A stretch of 64,000 bases of DNA from Polyporus tsugae (lineage: Eukaryota; Basidiomycota; Agaricomycetes; Polyporales; Polyporaceae). The stretch lies in contig JAHRBS010000014.1 of NCBI GenBank assembly GCA_024305745.1, positions 193,501 to 257,500 of the forward strand, in the 5' to 3' direction. Below are positions 35,327-45,915 of the stretch, piece after piece (the stretch's first letter is position 1; each line of letters opens with the position of its first letter). The notes beneath the pieces were generated by a model that was not told the origin of the DNA, did no database searches, and saw only the letters and a list, made by a program, of their open reading frames with translations. Made by a program: the position numbers and the translations under genes.

Positions 35327-36230
35327 TTAGACCAGTTCCGGGAAGTGCAGCTGGTCGACTTGTGCGTTGGCCAAGTCCAACCCCAAGGCGCGCACAGGCA
35401 CTTTGAACAGCACATCCTTGTGGCCCTGCCTCCTCAGCAAGCACGTCTGCCCGTCCCGAAGAATGAACGTCTCCGCCCCAGCCCCCGCATGAATCTCTGC
35501 TCCCCCGCTGAATCCTTCTAAGGGACGCACTAGCGTCACGCTACCTCCCAGCCACGGCATTGCCCCTGAGTCGCGTGGCGAATAGATCTGGAACCCAGAA
35601 TTGACCGGTTCGCCCGTCGACCCGTCGACGAAATCCATGTACCATTCATTTTGGGCGAGCAAGCCGGGGAAGAGGCGCATGAAGCACGGGCTGTTCGGGA
35701 TCTGGCGGTAGAACACGTTTGCAGTCCCCGGCTCCGGCTTCCCCTGGTGCCCAACAGCGGGCGGTTGCCTGGTCAGTCCCGCGTGCCTACCCAGGCGAAA
35801 CCCCCACTAAAGATCGCTCACTCACCGGCGCATCGAGGATCGTTTTCGCGTGCCAAATGAACCTCTCCGCGGTGTGGGCGACCACCGCCGTATCCATCCG
35901 CGCGACGTCCTCCAGGCTTTCCAACCCCATCGCGAACATGATGTCCAATAAGAGCTGCTTGTCCATCAATCTGCGGAGCTCAGACTCCGGTCCGTCGTAG
36001 TTGCTCTCGACGATGCTGACGATCTCGTAGTCGTTCTGGGGCTGGAACGTGGGATACCTGTCGCGGAGCCACTCGAGATACGACTCCCGCCGTGTATCGT
36101 ATTGGGTAGGGCGAGGAGTCGAGAAGGTGGACATGCTGATGGAGGACCCGGTGTCGTGGGCGTATGCCGAAGAAGGCCCCGGCGACGGAGCAAACACAGG
36201 CGGCGTTAACAGAGCCTGGGTGGTGATCAT
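35327..36230 (-). CDS. Unrecognised 273-aa protein, two exons
   Basis: Exon 1 (36230-35826) and exon 2 (35743-35327) join in phase 0 across an 82-nt GT-AG intron. The N-terminal 50 residues are Ser/Thr/Pro-rich and probably disordered. A helical acidic region follows (YEIVSIVESNYDGPESELRRLMDKQLLLDIMFAMGLESLEDVARM), then a β-rich C-terminal half (FYRQIPNSPCFMRLFPGLLAQNEWYMDFVDGS … ILRDGQTCLLRRQGHKDVLFKVPVRALGLDLANAQVDQLHFPELV). No known motif was recognised. Clean splicing, normal composition and a plausible start argue that it is a real gene. Confidence 0.6.
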
Positions 36231-37129
36231 CAGTGGAGAGCCTAAGGGAATGGGGGTTCGAGAGGACGCTGAATCGGCCTTGGAGGTCCATGAACTCGCG
36301 GGGTTGCAAGCTTGTGACTACTGGCTACTATCATGACGGCCCAGAGCCTACACTCGAGCTGAGGACTCAGTGTTCTTGCATCTAACCACGGACCTTTTTA
36401 GAATCCTTGGAAGAACTTGACCTTGCAAAGAAGCGGCCGATACGGGGTGCCATTAGCGGCGCAGCAAAGGAGGCAGGGTGGTCTCAGATGTGTTGAGGTA
36501 GCGGGCAAGAAGTTGGACCATAGCTTAGAAGGTTGAGTCGATTGAAATACGTAAGTTAGCGCGTACGTAAAGCCCCGGGCCCATGCATCGTCCTCACGGT
36601 CTGACTCTCAACGTTCGACGTCTGCGGCCAGACCTCAACGTTCAACGTTCAATGTTCAACCCCAGCCAACGACTACACATCTTCTCACGACAATGAAGTT
36701 ACCTGGGCCTTGCAGTGAGATATGGAGATATTCAATGGTAAATGGTACTGGTCCGACGAATACATTGACATAACGCAAGCGACGGGGGGTATAGGACCGA
36801 ACTGTACATGGTGCCAGTGTGGGAGGTCCGTATGGAAAGAAACAGCGTCATTACAGTAAGGTATGGCACGATCAACCGCATCCTGTCCTTGGAGGCACTT
36901 TGGGGGCGAAGAGGGAGAAGGGAGAACAAGATGTCACCCGTCTGTTGCAGGCTAGAGAAAACGACGGGAGTTGTCACGGCGCCTGTCGCTGGAGGAAAAG
37001 TCGAACACGGGTCTGCTGAACGGTACTGGGGAATCGAGGAGTGAGAACTGAATACGCCGTTCCAGATTTATAGTGGTGTCCCGGACACGTACAATGTTAG
37101 TAGTCGGTGGAAACCGCACCAAGGATCAT
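36231..37129. other. Intergenic region
   Basis: About 900 bp with no supportable ORF. A short cluster of repeated AACGTT-type heptamers occurs near 36608-36658. Confidence 0.45.
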
Positions 37130-37560
37130 GCCGTCGGAGATCCAGGCAAGTGCGGCAATCGAGGCAGCATGCTGTAGACTAGCACACGGCTCCTCGACGT
37201 CCTCTGGCTGTCGATGTCCTATATGTATCTAGATCGTTTGGTCTGCCGCAGAGGCGAGCTGTCTTCCATCGTGCGAGAAGGCAAGGAATACGCGGATCAC
37301 TCGGTATAGCCGTGAGTCCTCCAGTCGCGAGTGATGGCAGGGTCGTCTGCATCTGAGTGTGATGGTCCGATCCTCGTCTGCTGTCGCAAGCCACGGAGAG
37401 TATGCAAAGGAGGAGACCTTCGCGTTATCATCCTCTCGGAGTTCTCTGTCCAAACATTGACCATCAGGATGCGGGTGAGGTACTATCGGCGGAGACACAC
37501 CAGTATGGAGGATAATCTTGGAGACCAGGCAATAAGCCCCAGTGAGAACCCCTCCCATTG
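37130..37560 (-). pseudogene. WD40-repeat pseudogene fragment
   Basis: The minus strand reads VSSFAYSPWLATADEDRTITLRC … IRVFLAFSHDGRQLASAADQTI, followed after a stop by HAASIAALAWISDGMILGAVSTD. These are two or three degraded WD40 repeats (the F-SPDG-LA-AS-D-TI pattern). There is no start or N-terminal module, and stops interrupt it. It may be a relic of a WD40 gene like those at 48915-54709, but similarity is only at motif level. Confidence 0.6.
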
Positions 37561-37899
37561 CCAGCGATTGGGAGCCAATTCGAGGAATTGTGATCTTTTG
37601 CCCTCCCTTTCTCGGCGCTTGGGAGGTCTAATTTCACATTGAAGCTGCCTACATAGTTGCAGTTTGGGTTACTCTATATAACAACTTGACTCAATTTGTA
37701 CAACGACCACGGGCGCCTGATGCGTCCTATGTCGAATAACAACAGCCTCATATGTTGTACTTCCATCCGCCTTCCCCAACCCATATCCGTTTTCGACTAC
37801 CTCCCGATCCCACCCCCAACGGCATCCCCGACATACTTAAGATGGGGGAACATCGGCCTCCCCTCCGCACACTTCTTGCTTTCCCCCACCATCTCCCCC
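37561..37899. other. Intergenic region
   Basis: No gene seen. Any promoter of the small tentative gene at 37900 would lie here. Confidence 0.4.
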
Positions 37900-38135
37900 A
37901 TGGCGCGCTCCTCCGGCATTCACTTTCCCGCCCTCCGCTTCCCTTTTCCGGCCACACGCGCGCCACTGTAAGCAAAGAGGTGCGCAGATCAGTATGGTTC
38001 CAAGATGACACGCGCGCGAGCTGACTCATTGATGCGCGCAGGAGCTTCTTAGGACGGGTGGCGAACAAGCGCTCATGGGCGGGATTCGGGCGTGCACCAA
38101 CGTGCGCGCGGGGCAGGTGGGCTTACAGAGTCTGA
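37900..38135 (+). CDS. Tentative 53-aa two-exon gene
   Basis: ATG at 37900 (MARSSGIHFPALRFPF), donor GTAAGC at 37968, an excellent branch-site match CTGAC about 20 nt before an acceptor CGCAG at 38041, then SFLGRVANKRSWAGFGRAP and a stop at 38133-38135. Exons of 68 and 94 nt add to 54 codons. The Arg-rich, acid-free sequence resembles a mitochondrial presequence or a small mitochondrial protein. I do not recognise it, and a chance ORF remains possible. Confidence 0.3.
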
Positions 38136-38810
38136 GGTGCAGAGGTCGCGCGAGCTCGTAGGACGTACGCGCCGCGCAGATTCGGAACCAGTCCCCCTGT
38201 ATCTATTTTTGGTGACCCGAATAGACCGCATTCAATGTACCGAATAGTCGCGGATGTACGGGACGAGCGGAGCGTCGGAGGCTTCCTGGGTTGATTGCAA
38301 ACCTTTCCTATCTTTTTGTGGCGGACAGATGTACAGCGGGAAACAGACCAGTTTCGAACGAAAAAGATTCCAATACACCGCAAAATGCGCGGGAGGACAA
38401 CTAGCTTTTGGTCTCGATATTTGACCATTCCCCTCTTTTTCTACTAAATACAGCCAAGTATTACAGATATATTCGACGGGAAAAGACGACAAAGGCCGGA
38501 AATGGGAGGGGTTCTCACTGGGAATAAGCCCCCAGTACGGTCGCTGTACAGCGACCTAGGGCCGAGACGGGCAGCTCGCACGCTCGAGCGATCGACCGAA
38601 AGGAAGAGAATCTACAATTGCAAGAACAACAACAACTCGGATGGGATGGACAACAGTGTACAGAACCCGTTTTACTTATGATACACCGGGAAGGCGGAGC
38701 AGCAGTCCGGAAGCGAAATTGGTAGACTCCATCCCCCTGACCCACAACCTCCGACGCGGATGGGCATGCCATGGAAGAGAAGGACCACACGCCACCTCGT
38801 AGGATCGTGA
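38136..38810. other. Intergenic region
   Basis: Includes the 3' flank of the SmD1 gene. No supportable coding sequence. Confidence 0.45.
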
Positions 38811-39344
38811 CTAGAATCCTCGGCCTCGCCCACGCCCACGCCCGCGTGGCCTGCCGCGATCGCCCCCTCCCCGCCCACGTCCGCGGCCTCGAGTCTCGTC
38901 CTTCTTTCTGTTCTTCGGTTTTGGTGCATCATCCACCAGGAGCGTGTCGAGCGGGAGGGCGTCAGGGAGGACGAAATAACGGATGTTGTTGCCGCGGATG
39001 GAGAGCGAATCGAGGGAGGTGGGCTCGCGGTTGCGGGCGGTCATTTTGACGGTCTTCAGGTGGGTGTTCATCTGCATGTCCACCCCTAGTACACAACTCC
39101 GTCAATCTCCAGAATCAGCAAATCAAGTGGATGGAGTGCGCACCAGTGATCGTTCCGTGTATGATAGAGCCATTCTTGAGCTCGACGGTGACCGTCTCAT
39201 TGTTGAGCTTCATCAAAAATCTATGGACGCGGGTAGCGGTCAGTGCTCGTCCTGCACCTATCAGACGCCGTACATACACCGGCAGGTTTCCCAACAGCAT
39301 GTGGCAGCCACGTCTGGAAGAGATACGTACCGTACAAGCTTCAT
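38811..39344 (-). CDS. SMD1: Small nuclear ribonucleoprotein Sm D1
   Basis: Three exons (39344-39331, 39220-39144, 39085-38811) give 122 codons. The protein is [22 protein letters not shown] … [21 protein letters not shown] … [11 protein letters not shown], an almost textbook Sm D1. Sm motif 1 (residues about 1-45) and Sm motif 2 (NIRYFVLPD) form the Sm fold; the GR-rich tail is the usual arginine-methylated region. Sm D1 is part of the heptameric Sm ring on U1, U2, U4 and U5 snRNAs in the spliceosome. The first exon has only 14 coding bases. The length (121 aa) is close to human (119) and fission yeast homologues. The gene is divergent from the oxidoreductase gene, 367 bp away. Confidence 0.96.
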
Positions 39345-39711
39345 TGTCGGTGATCTGGTAGCGGAGGACGACGAGGACGAGGACGAACTCGATGTAGACG
39401 CGAGGCGCAGATGCACGCTGCGCCACTGGGAAAGAGGCGGCGACAGAACACAGACTCTAATATCTGAACTCCGATCAGATCAGGATCAGCGGACATAGAA
39501 AATCATCAATACTGCTGCCGACGCTTAGAAAGCGCTCTTAGCAGCGTTCGCGCAGTCAAAGCCATGTCCCTAGATTCTCCAACCACTGTCTGGCTCGCAG
39601 CTTGTGTATCTGGCTCTCGTCGACCTCGGCGGGCAGCATGTTTAGCTGTCATACTAACCTGGATACCAGATACAAAGCTTAGACTACTCAGGCTCTTATC
39701 CATCCTCCCCC
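39345..39711. promoter_or_regulatory. Shared intergenic region between divergent SMD1 and oxidoreductase genes
   Basis: 367 bp separate two divergent start codons, so both promoters should lie here. No TATA box or known site was clearly recognised. Confidence 0.45.
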
Positions 39712-41752
39712 ATGGCATCTCCAACCAGTACGACCCTCTTCATATATGCGTGTCGCACCTTATTGACGGCTTCGTATGGAACAGGGCAGTATGATGACGG
39801 CCAGCTGCTCTCAGATGCGCAGAAGCTATTCACTCCCATAACCCTGCCCTGCGGGCGGGTTGTCCCAAATCGGCTTGTCAAGGTACGTTTCGCCATGGTC
39901 TGCTACAACCTCCATCTCTACTCCTATATATGCGCTATGTGTCACTCTCAGTGCACGCGCATACGAGAAGCAGAGTTTTTAATGGCACCCATCACGAAGC
40001 CACTCAATTCGCTAGATGGATTGGAACCGACCCTTTCGCCGTCTTCCCTTTTCTTTCTTCCCCCGGGTATCTAGTCCCACTGACACAACCGTGATCCAGG
40101 CCCCCATGTACGAACACTTTGCCCCGATATGGGGCTCCCCGCCTCACGAAGGTGTCATCGCCCTCTACGAAAAGTGGGCAGCAGGCGGTTGGGGTATCGT
40201 CATGACCGGCAACGTGCAGGTTGCCAAGGACCACCTCCCGCTCGGTCGCGACCTGACCGTCCCGGATGTGCTCACCGACGAGACACTCGCGCCCTGGCGC
40301 CGCCTCGCCGATACCATACATCGCGGCGCCCCCGCCGTATCGCGTTCCTCTGGGGAGGTCAAAGACGAGGAGAGTCCCCCGCTCGCGATTCTGCAGCTGT
40401 CCCATGGTGGGAGGCAGTCTCTGAACTTCTATGGGGGCCGGCCGCTGTTCGCACCGCCGCTCGCGCCGAGCCCGGTGCGAGTCGGGCAGATGCACGGGGG
40501 CAAGGACGGCTGGTTGTCGCGGCTGGCCCATTGGTTGCTCCTGCAGGTTCCGAAGGAGATGACGCACGATGATATTCGGCGGGCAATACAGCAGTTCGTG
40601 TTCGGTGCGCAACTGGCAGCTCGGAGCGGGTTCGATGGGATTGAGTTGCACGCTGCGCATGGATGTGAGTGCGTTTGTGTCGATTGTTCTTCAAGTGTGC
40701 TGATTAGTTTGTGGAAGATTTGCTCAGTCAGTTCATTTCGCCGAAGGTATGTGACTCGACGTGCATCGTTGGATACCTTCTGACGACATGGGTAGACTAA
40801 TCGTCGGACGGACGAGTATGCTGCGGATAGTGATCCCCTCCGATTCCTCCGGGAAGTTGTCGAAGCAATCCGCGCGCCCGGTGTAGTTCCTAAGGATTTC
40901 GTCGTCGGCGTGAAACTCAACGCAGCAGACTATGCACGGGATACTTGCGAGCTGCAGGAGAATCGTGCTCTGGAACACGTTCGCGAGATCGGAACGTGGG
41001 GTCTGGTTGACACCATCCAAGTTAGCGGTGGCGACTACGAAGATCCTCGTACGTGCCTCGCCTTTCCCCCTCAATCAGATAGCCTGACCATGAGTACTGC
41101 AGAATTCATCGACACCACCCTCGAATATAAATCCGCCCGTCAAGTTGTCTTCGAGTCTTTCGCTGAGCGTAGCATCTCCCTCCTCGCCTCCTGCACCCCA
41201 ACCGCGACCTCCCGCCCGCCTCCTCTCGTCCTCCTCACAGGCGGGCTGAACACTCTCCCACGCATGGCCTCCGCAGTCGGGCACGACCACGCCCACCTCC
41301 TGGGCATCGGCCGCCTTGCCGTCCTCCACCCACGCCTGCCTCTCGAGCTCTCCTCCGCCCTCACCAGTAATGATGCCACTTTTCTACGCTCAGATCCGCC
41401 CGTGCCCAGCGAGCTCGGGGACCCTCCAGACTCGTACCTCAGCTGGCGGGCGCTGGAGCGGGCGCTGTGGTACGTCGGTCTGTTGATATGGCCGTACATC
41501 CCTGCACGTTTTCCGCGTGTGGTGGGCGCGACTGCGAACGTAAACTGGTACAACTATATCATGAGGCGATACGCGTTTGGCGAGGGGGTGGACTTTACTG
41601 TCGGGACGGTCGGGTCGATGGCGAGATTCTTCTTGTTGCCGGCGCCGTATCCGGCGAAGGACGATAGTGAAGAGGGGTGGCTGTGGTGGTTCACCATCGT
41701 GGCGGGGGTTGTGGGGGTCTTGCTTGGGGTGGTGTTGGGGCAGGTAGTTTGA
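39712..41752 (+). CDS. NADH:flavin oxidoreductase, Old Yellow Enzyme type, with C-terminal membrane anchor (555 aa)
   Basis: Five exons (39712-39882, 40100-40664, 40718-40746, 40796-41048, 41103-41752) join in one frame of 556 codons. Family motifs: FTPITLPCGRVVPNRLVK at the start of the TIM barrel, GNVQVAKDHLPLGRD, LQLSHGGRQ, and [24 protein letters not shown], the substrate- and FMN-binding segment. Later come VSGGDYE and LLTGGLNTLPRM…GIGRLAVLHP. These FMN enzymes reduce activated C=C bonds using NAD(P)H. The last 20 residues (FTIVAGVVGVLLGVVLGQVV) are hydrophobic, suggesting a tail anchor. The first intron (217 nt) is long and the first 35 residues are unlike the family, so the true start could differ. 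A truncated relative lies at 20980-21345. Confidence 0.85.
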
Positions 41753-42652
41753 GATTCGTGGGTTTATTCTAGGTGAGTTCGCGACTGTCCTCGAAGCTGA
41801 ACCCTAGCTGATTCCGAAGGGAGAGCCTTATGCTAGCACATAATAATATATCGGTGTTGCTACTCGACGCCACTGGGTATAGAAGATCGATGCTGTGTCG
41901 ACTGCCGTCCAGTCGTCTTGGTAGCCTCAGGGTATCAGCGTCTACAGGAAGTAACTATAAACTTAATCTTTCTCGGTACATTGCGGTTCAGCACACAACA
42001 ACGTGCACCAGGACATCACTAATTAGCCTGGGAATTAGTGATGTCCTGGTGACAACGTGTATGGCATTCCTGTTCATCCTGTCACTGGGGAGAAACCAAC
42101 TTTTCCACGTCATAGAAAGTCAATGGATAGCCTTCTGAATTGGATCCTTTGCATCAAAATTTCACAGTAACGGAAAGGCTTTGGAAAGGCGCCAATCTAG
42201 AGCCCAGAAAGGCTCATGGGCCTATTGTGCCCGAGGAAAGGCGCCTTCCGTCGCGGTGAAAGATCTAGGAAATGTTCATTATTTCCATAGGCTTTCCTCG
42301 CTGCAGAAAAGTTCATTTCTTCGCAGTGTGTGCGTACGGGTTTAAATTTGTTCTCCTGTTGTCTGCGCAACCAGACTAGAACCCTGTTTGACGGCATGCG
42401 TCTGTTCCAGCCAATGCTTATTCAAATACCTTTGTTGTACAATGTTGAGCCATGGTCCTGATCCTCAAAGCCGACATCTCAACGTCCTTTGTCGTCGAAG
42501 GCTTGGCATGTCTATAAGAACCCGCAGAAGGTCACCAAGCCTCCCAAGATCTTCGTTATCCTCTCCCGCCCACCTTACTTGACCACTGAGTCTCAAACTG
42601 GATCCCGTCCTTTGCTCGATCTCCGCATAAGTACCACACCGTGTTGCTAGCC
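41753..42652. other. Intergenic region with a strong hairpin
   Basis: About 900 bp upstream of dynamin-like gene 2, without a gene. It holds the 19-bp perfect hairpin at 42006-42051 and an 11-bp direct repeat GGAAAGGCGCC near 42184 and 42234. Confidence 0.5.
42006..42051. repeat. Perfect 19-bp inverted repeat with 8-nt loop
   Basis: CACCAGGACATCACTAATT (42006-42024) and its exact reverse complement (42033-42051) flank AGCCTGGG. Nineteen matched pairs with a short loop is unlikely by chance in 64 kb. It could be a foldback element, a hairpin RNA precursor or a transcription-level structure. Confidence 0.85.
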
Positions 42653-45545
42653 ATGCTCTCTTCAGACTCGTCCCCAACGCCACCCACGATGGAGACCCTT
42701 TCCATCTCTGCCACTGACTTCGCGAAGAAGTTCAACGAGCTTCACGCCCTGTTCAACCAGCTTCGCGCTGAGGGGTACGTTTCTTTGCTCCTCCTTGAGT
42801 TGCCGTCGGCTAATGATGCCATTCTATCAAGCGCTCAGACTGACTTCGACCTCCCCCGCATCGTCGTGATAGGCAACCAGAGCGCTGGCAAGTCTAGCTT
42901 GGTCGAGGCTCTCACCGGCGTGAGTGCCACGGACAGTACTGTGCTTAGTGATCATCTAAATGTCTGTGCGTTCCAGATCAGTGTGCCCCGCGACGCCGGG
43001 ACTTGTACTCGTACGCCAATGGAATGCCGCCTTACGCACTCTGCGGAAGCGTGGTCTTGCGCGATCTCCATCCGCAGGGAGTACGACGACAACGACGAGA
43101 AGCTGCTCGATGTCAAGGAGGTGTCCTTCGGAGAGCGGATCACAAAGAAGGAGGACGTGGAGCCGATGCTGCGCCGCGCCCAAGCGGCCGTCCTTCTTGG
43201 GGACGCGTCTCTGGTCGACGTGAAGTCCTCGGTCAAGGGCGATCGGTTCTCTCGCAACGTCGTCTGCGTCGACTTGGCGGGACCGGACTTCACGGACCTG
43301 TCCTTTGTGGACCTGCCTGGTACGATTTCATATTGTGTATCATGTCATGAGGGACGCTGACATGGTGCGTCTCAGGGATCATCCAAAACGCTGATGATCA
43401 GGTTGTCAAGCTGCTGGAGGACCTCGTCATATCGTACATCAGCGGAAATTCGTTGATTCTTGTTACGCTCACCATGAGCGGTACGTGTCTACCTGCTAAT
43501 CCTCTGATCGCGCATTCGTCTAACCATGCTTGGTAGATGACATCCAGAACCAGAAGGCTGCCCACCTCGCTCGTCGAGTGGATCCCCGTGGCGAGCGTAC
43601 AATTGGTAGGTCATACAGTTGACGCTTTGAGATAATTCTCACTGAGAACTCTCTTCCTAGGTGTCCTAACGAAGCCCGACACCATTCCTTCTGGCTCCAT
43701 AGAGAAGCGCAAGCAATGGGTCGATATCCTTCTGGGTCGGGAACACGCTACGAAGCACGGCTATTTTTGCACCCGCCAACCGGACGACGCAGAGCGCGCC
43801 AAGCGTCTCTCGTCGGCAGACGCCCGTGCGGCTGAGAAGCTCTTCTTTGACAAGGAAGAATCTTGGTCGAACTTGAGCTGCCGAGAGCGACTGGGTACGG
43901 AGAACCTCCTGAAGACGATGAGCCACTTGCTCAGCCAGATGATGCAGAAGTCGTAAGTGTCCCCCGACCCAACTGCCCGAATCTTATTCTCAGAACTTAC
44001 GACCAATGTCAACAAGTTTCCCGAAGGTGCTTGGCGACGTCGCTCAGCAAATGAAGGAATGCAACAAGGACCTCAGCAAGCTGCCGCGGGAAGTGGCGAA
44101 CGAGCCGTATCTATCCGTGCTCAACGTCGTCTCGGCTTTCTGCGGGAAAGTCATGGAGCACGTCTACGGTTCCCCAACTTGCACCGCACTTGTACAGGGG
44201 AACAACGAAACCTACGAACACTTCAGACGGAAGATCGCTCTCACTCAACCGGCCTTTGTGCCTTGCGAGTCTTTCATGATCTCCGCATTCGACCTCTCGT
44301 TGTTCCTTCCTTCAGACGACCTGTCTCAGTCCACCAAACCTGTGTATCTGGACAACGTCCGAACTCACGCCACTGGGTATGTAATGCGCTGTATCCTTCT
44401 GGATCGTGTCGCTCATTGTGTATTCAGGTCTATCACGCGCGAGCTCCCGCACAACATTCCGTACGCCGCGAAGCAGTCGCTTATCAGGGCTTTTCAGGAG
44501 ACGTGGGAAGACTGGGTGCTACAGTGTTTCGAGGACGTCCAGAGAGCGTTTCAGGACACCCTTACTGCCACGATCGACCACCACTTTGGGCAGTACAATA
44601 ACTTGAAGGGAGCCATCACGTCAGTCCCAGCCTTATTCGAGCGTCTCGTGCTGACTGATACTTACTCTGGTTCCAGGTCGATCGTCATGGATCATCTGTC
44701 CGGTCACATCCAGACGGCTGAGGTCCGCATCCGCGACGTCGTGCGATCCGAATCACGCTTGTTGTACACGCAGAACAAGGAGTTCCTCGGTTCGCGACGG
44801 GCGGGATATCTCCAGTTTTACCTGGACTCGCTGAAAGACGACAAACTGGTTGGTCCATCTCCCGAGCCAGCACACAGCCGTGCTTCCCCCGCAGGTCAGA
44901 AATAATATCCGATCTATCTCTAGGCATGCGGCTAACGTGTTTGGCAGAACCTCAACCAGACCCGCAACCTCCCCGGTCTGGTGCCACAGGGGCAGCGCCT
45001 CCCAAGAACGTCTTCGATTTCAGTCCCCTCAGGCAATCCGCGTCGAACAACCCATTTCAGTCTCAGCCATCCGCCAACGCCTCATCTAACCCCGGCCAAA
45101 GCGGCCCGGCCAGAAGCGGCCGTCCAGCGCGCGACGAACCAGCTGCGAAGCGATATGTCAAGGAGGACGGCGTCCGTTTGGTCAAGGACTACGAAGTCGA
45201 GCTCGAGCTAATGGCTGACGTCCGGGCATACTTCGATGTTGCCTTCCAGGCACGTAACGACCTCTTTCCACCTTCGCCCATACGACCGTAGCTGACGTGC
45301 GCCAATTGCAGCGGATCATCGACTCAGTACCGATGACCATCGATCTCCAGTTTCTGTACGCCGTGTGCGAGAGCTTGCAGGACTGCGTTTTCGAGAAGCT
45401 CGGGCTGGGTGCTCCGGATGCGAAGTCGAAGTGCGACTTCTATCTCGCTGAAGACCCCAACGTTGCCGCGAAGCGCAAGGCGCTGAACGCCAAGAAAGCG
45501 CGCCTCGTGAAGGTGCAGAGGGCCATCAGCAAGTTCGGTCTGTGA
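42653..45545 (+). CDS. Dynamin-like GTPase 2 (774 aa), with a GC-AG intron
   Basis: Eleven exons (42653-42774, 42832-42919, 42977-43319, 43376-43480, 43537-43605, 43661-43952, 44017-44376, 44428-44619, 44677-44894, 44948-45249, 45312-45545) sum to 775 codons. G1 GNQSAGKSS, G2 PRDAGTCTR, G3 DLPG and G4 TKPD are intact; the effector domain ends AISKFGL. The last intron must start with GC (45250) to keep the frame; using the GT two bases later breaks it. The start ATG at 42653 is chosen as the first ATG in frame with exon 2; a second ATG lies at 42689. The linker is shorter than in paralogue 1 and Pro/Ser/Asn-rich instead of acidic. Confidence 0.88.
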
Positions 45546-45915
45546 TGGCATGTCTTCCGTTTGCATCAATTGTCTCGTTTCCCGTCATGCGTCTCTCCCG
45601 TCCCTCTACTATCATCTGTCATGGCATCTTTTTATATTATACTGCACTCGTATCATCGTTATGTACTGTCTGAAGAATTATATCGTTGTCGCGTCACAAC
45701 CATTGGCCGCCGCGGTGGTTGCTTTTATGGAAGCTCGCTTTCGAGTTTACTCCGCCACCTGATAAGGCGAGCTACTCCGCTTCCATCGCGACGTTCCATG
45801 ACTCTGACACATAGTTCTACCGCAGCATTGCTTTGCGAAGTTGACCTTGTTGACCTCGCTCCGCCATATATATTGGCGTGGAGCGCACCTTGACTCTGAC
45901 CGCCCATGTTCCCTG
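45546..45915. promoter_or_regulatory. Intergenic gap between tandem dynamin genes 2 and 3
   Basis: 370 bp that must hold the terminator of gene 2 and the promoter of gene 3. AT-rich TTTATATTATAC near 45630-45645 could be part of the 3' UTR. No other feature recognised. Confidence 0.4.
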
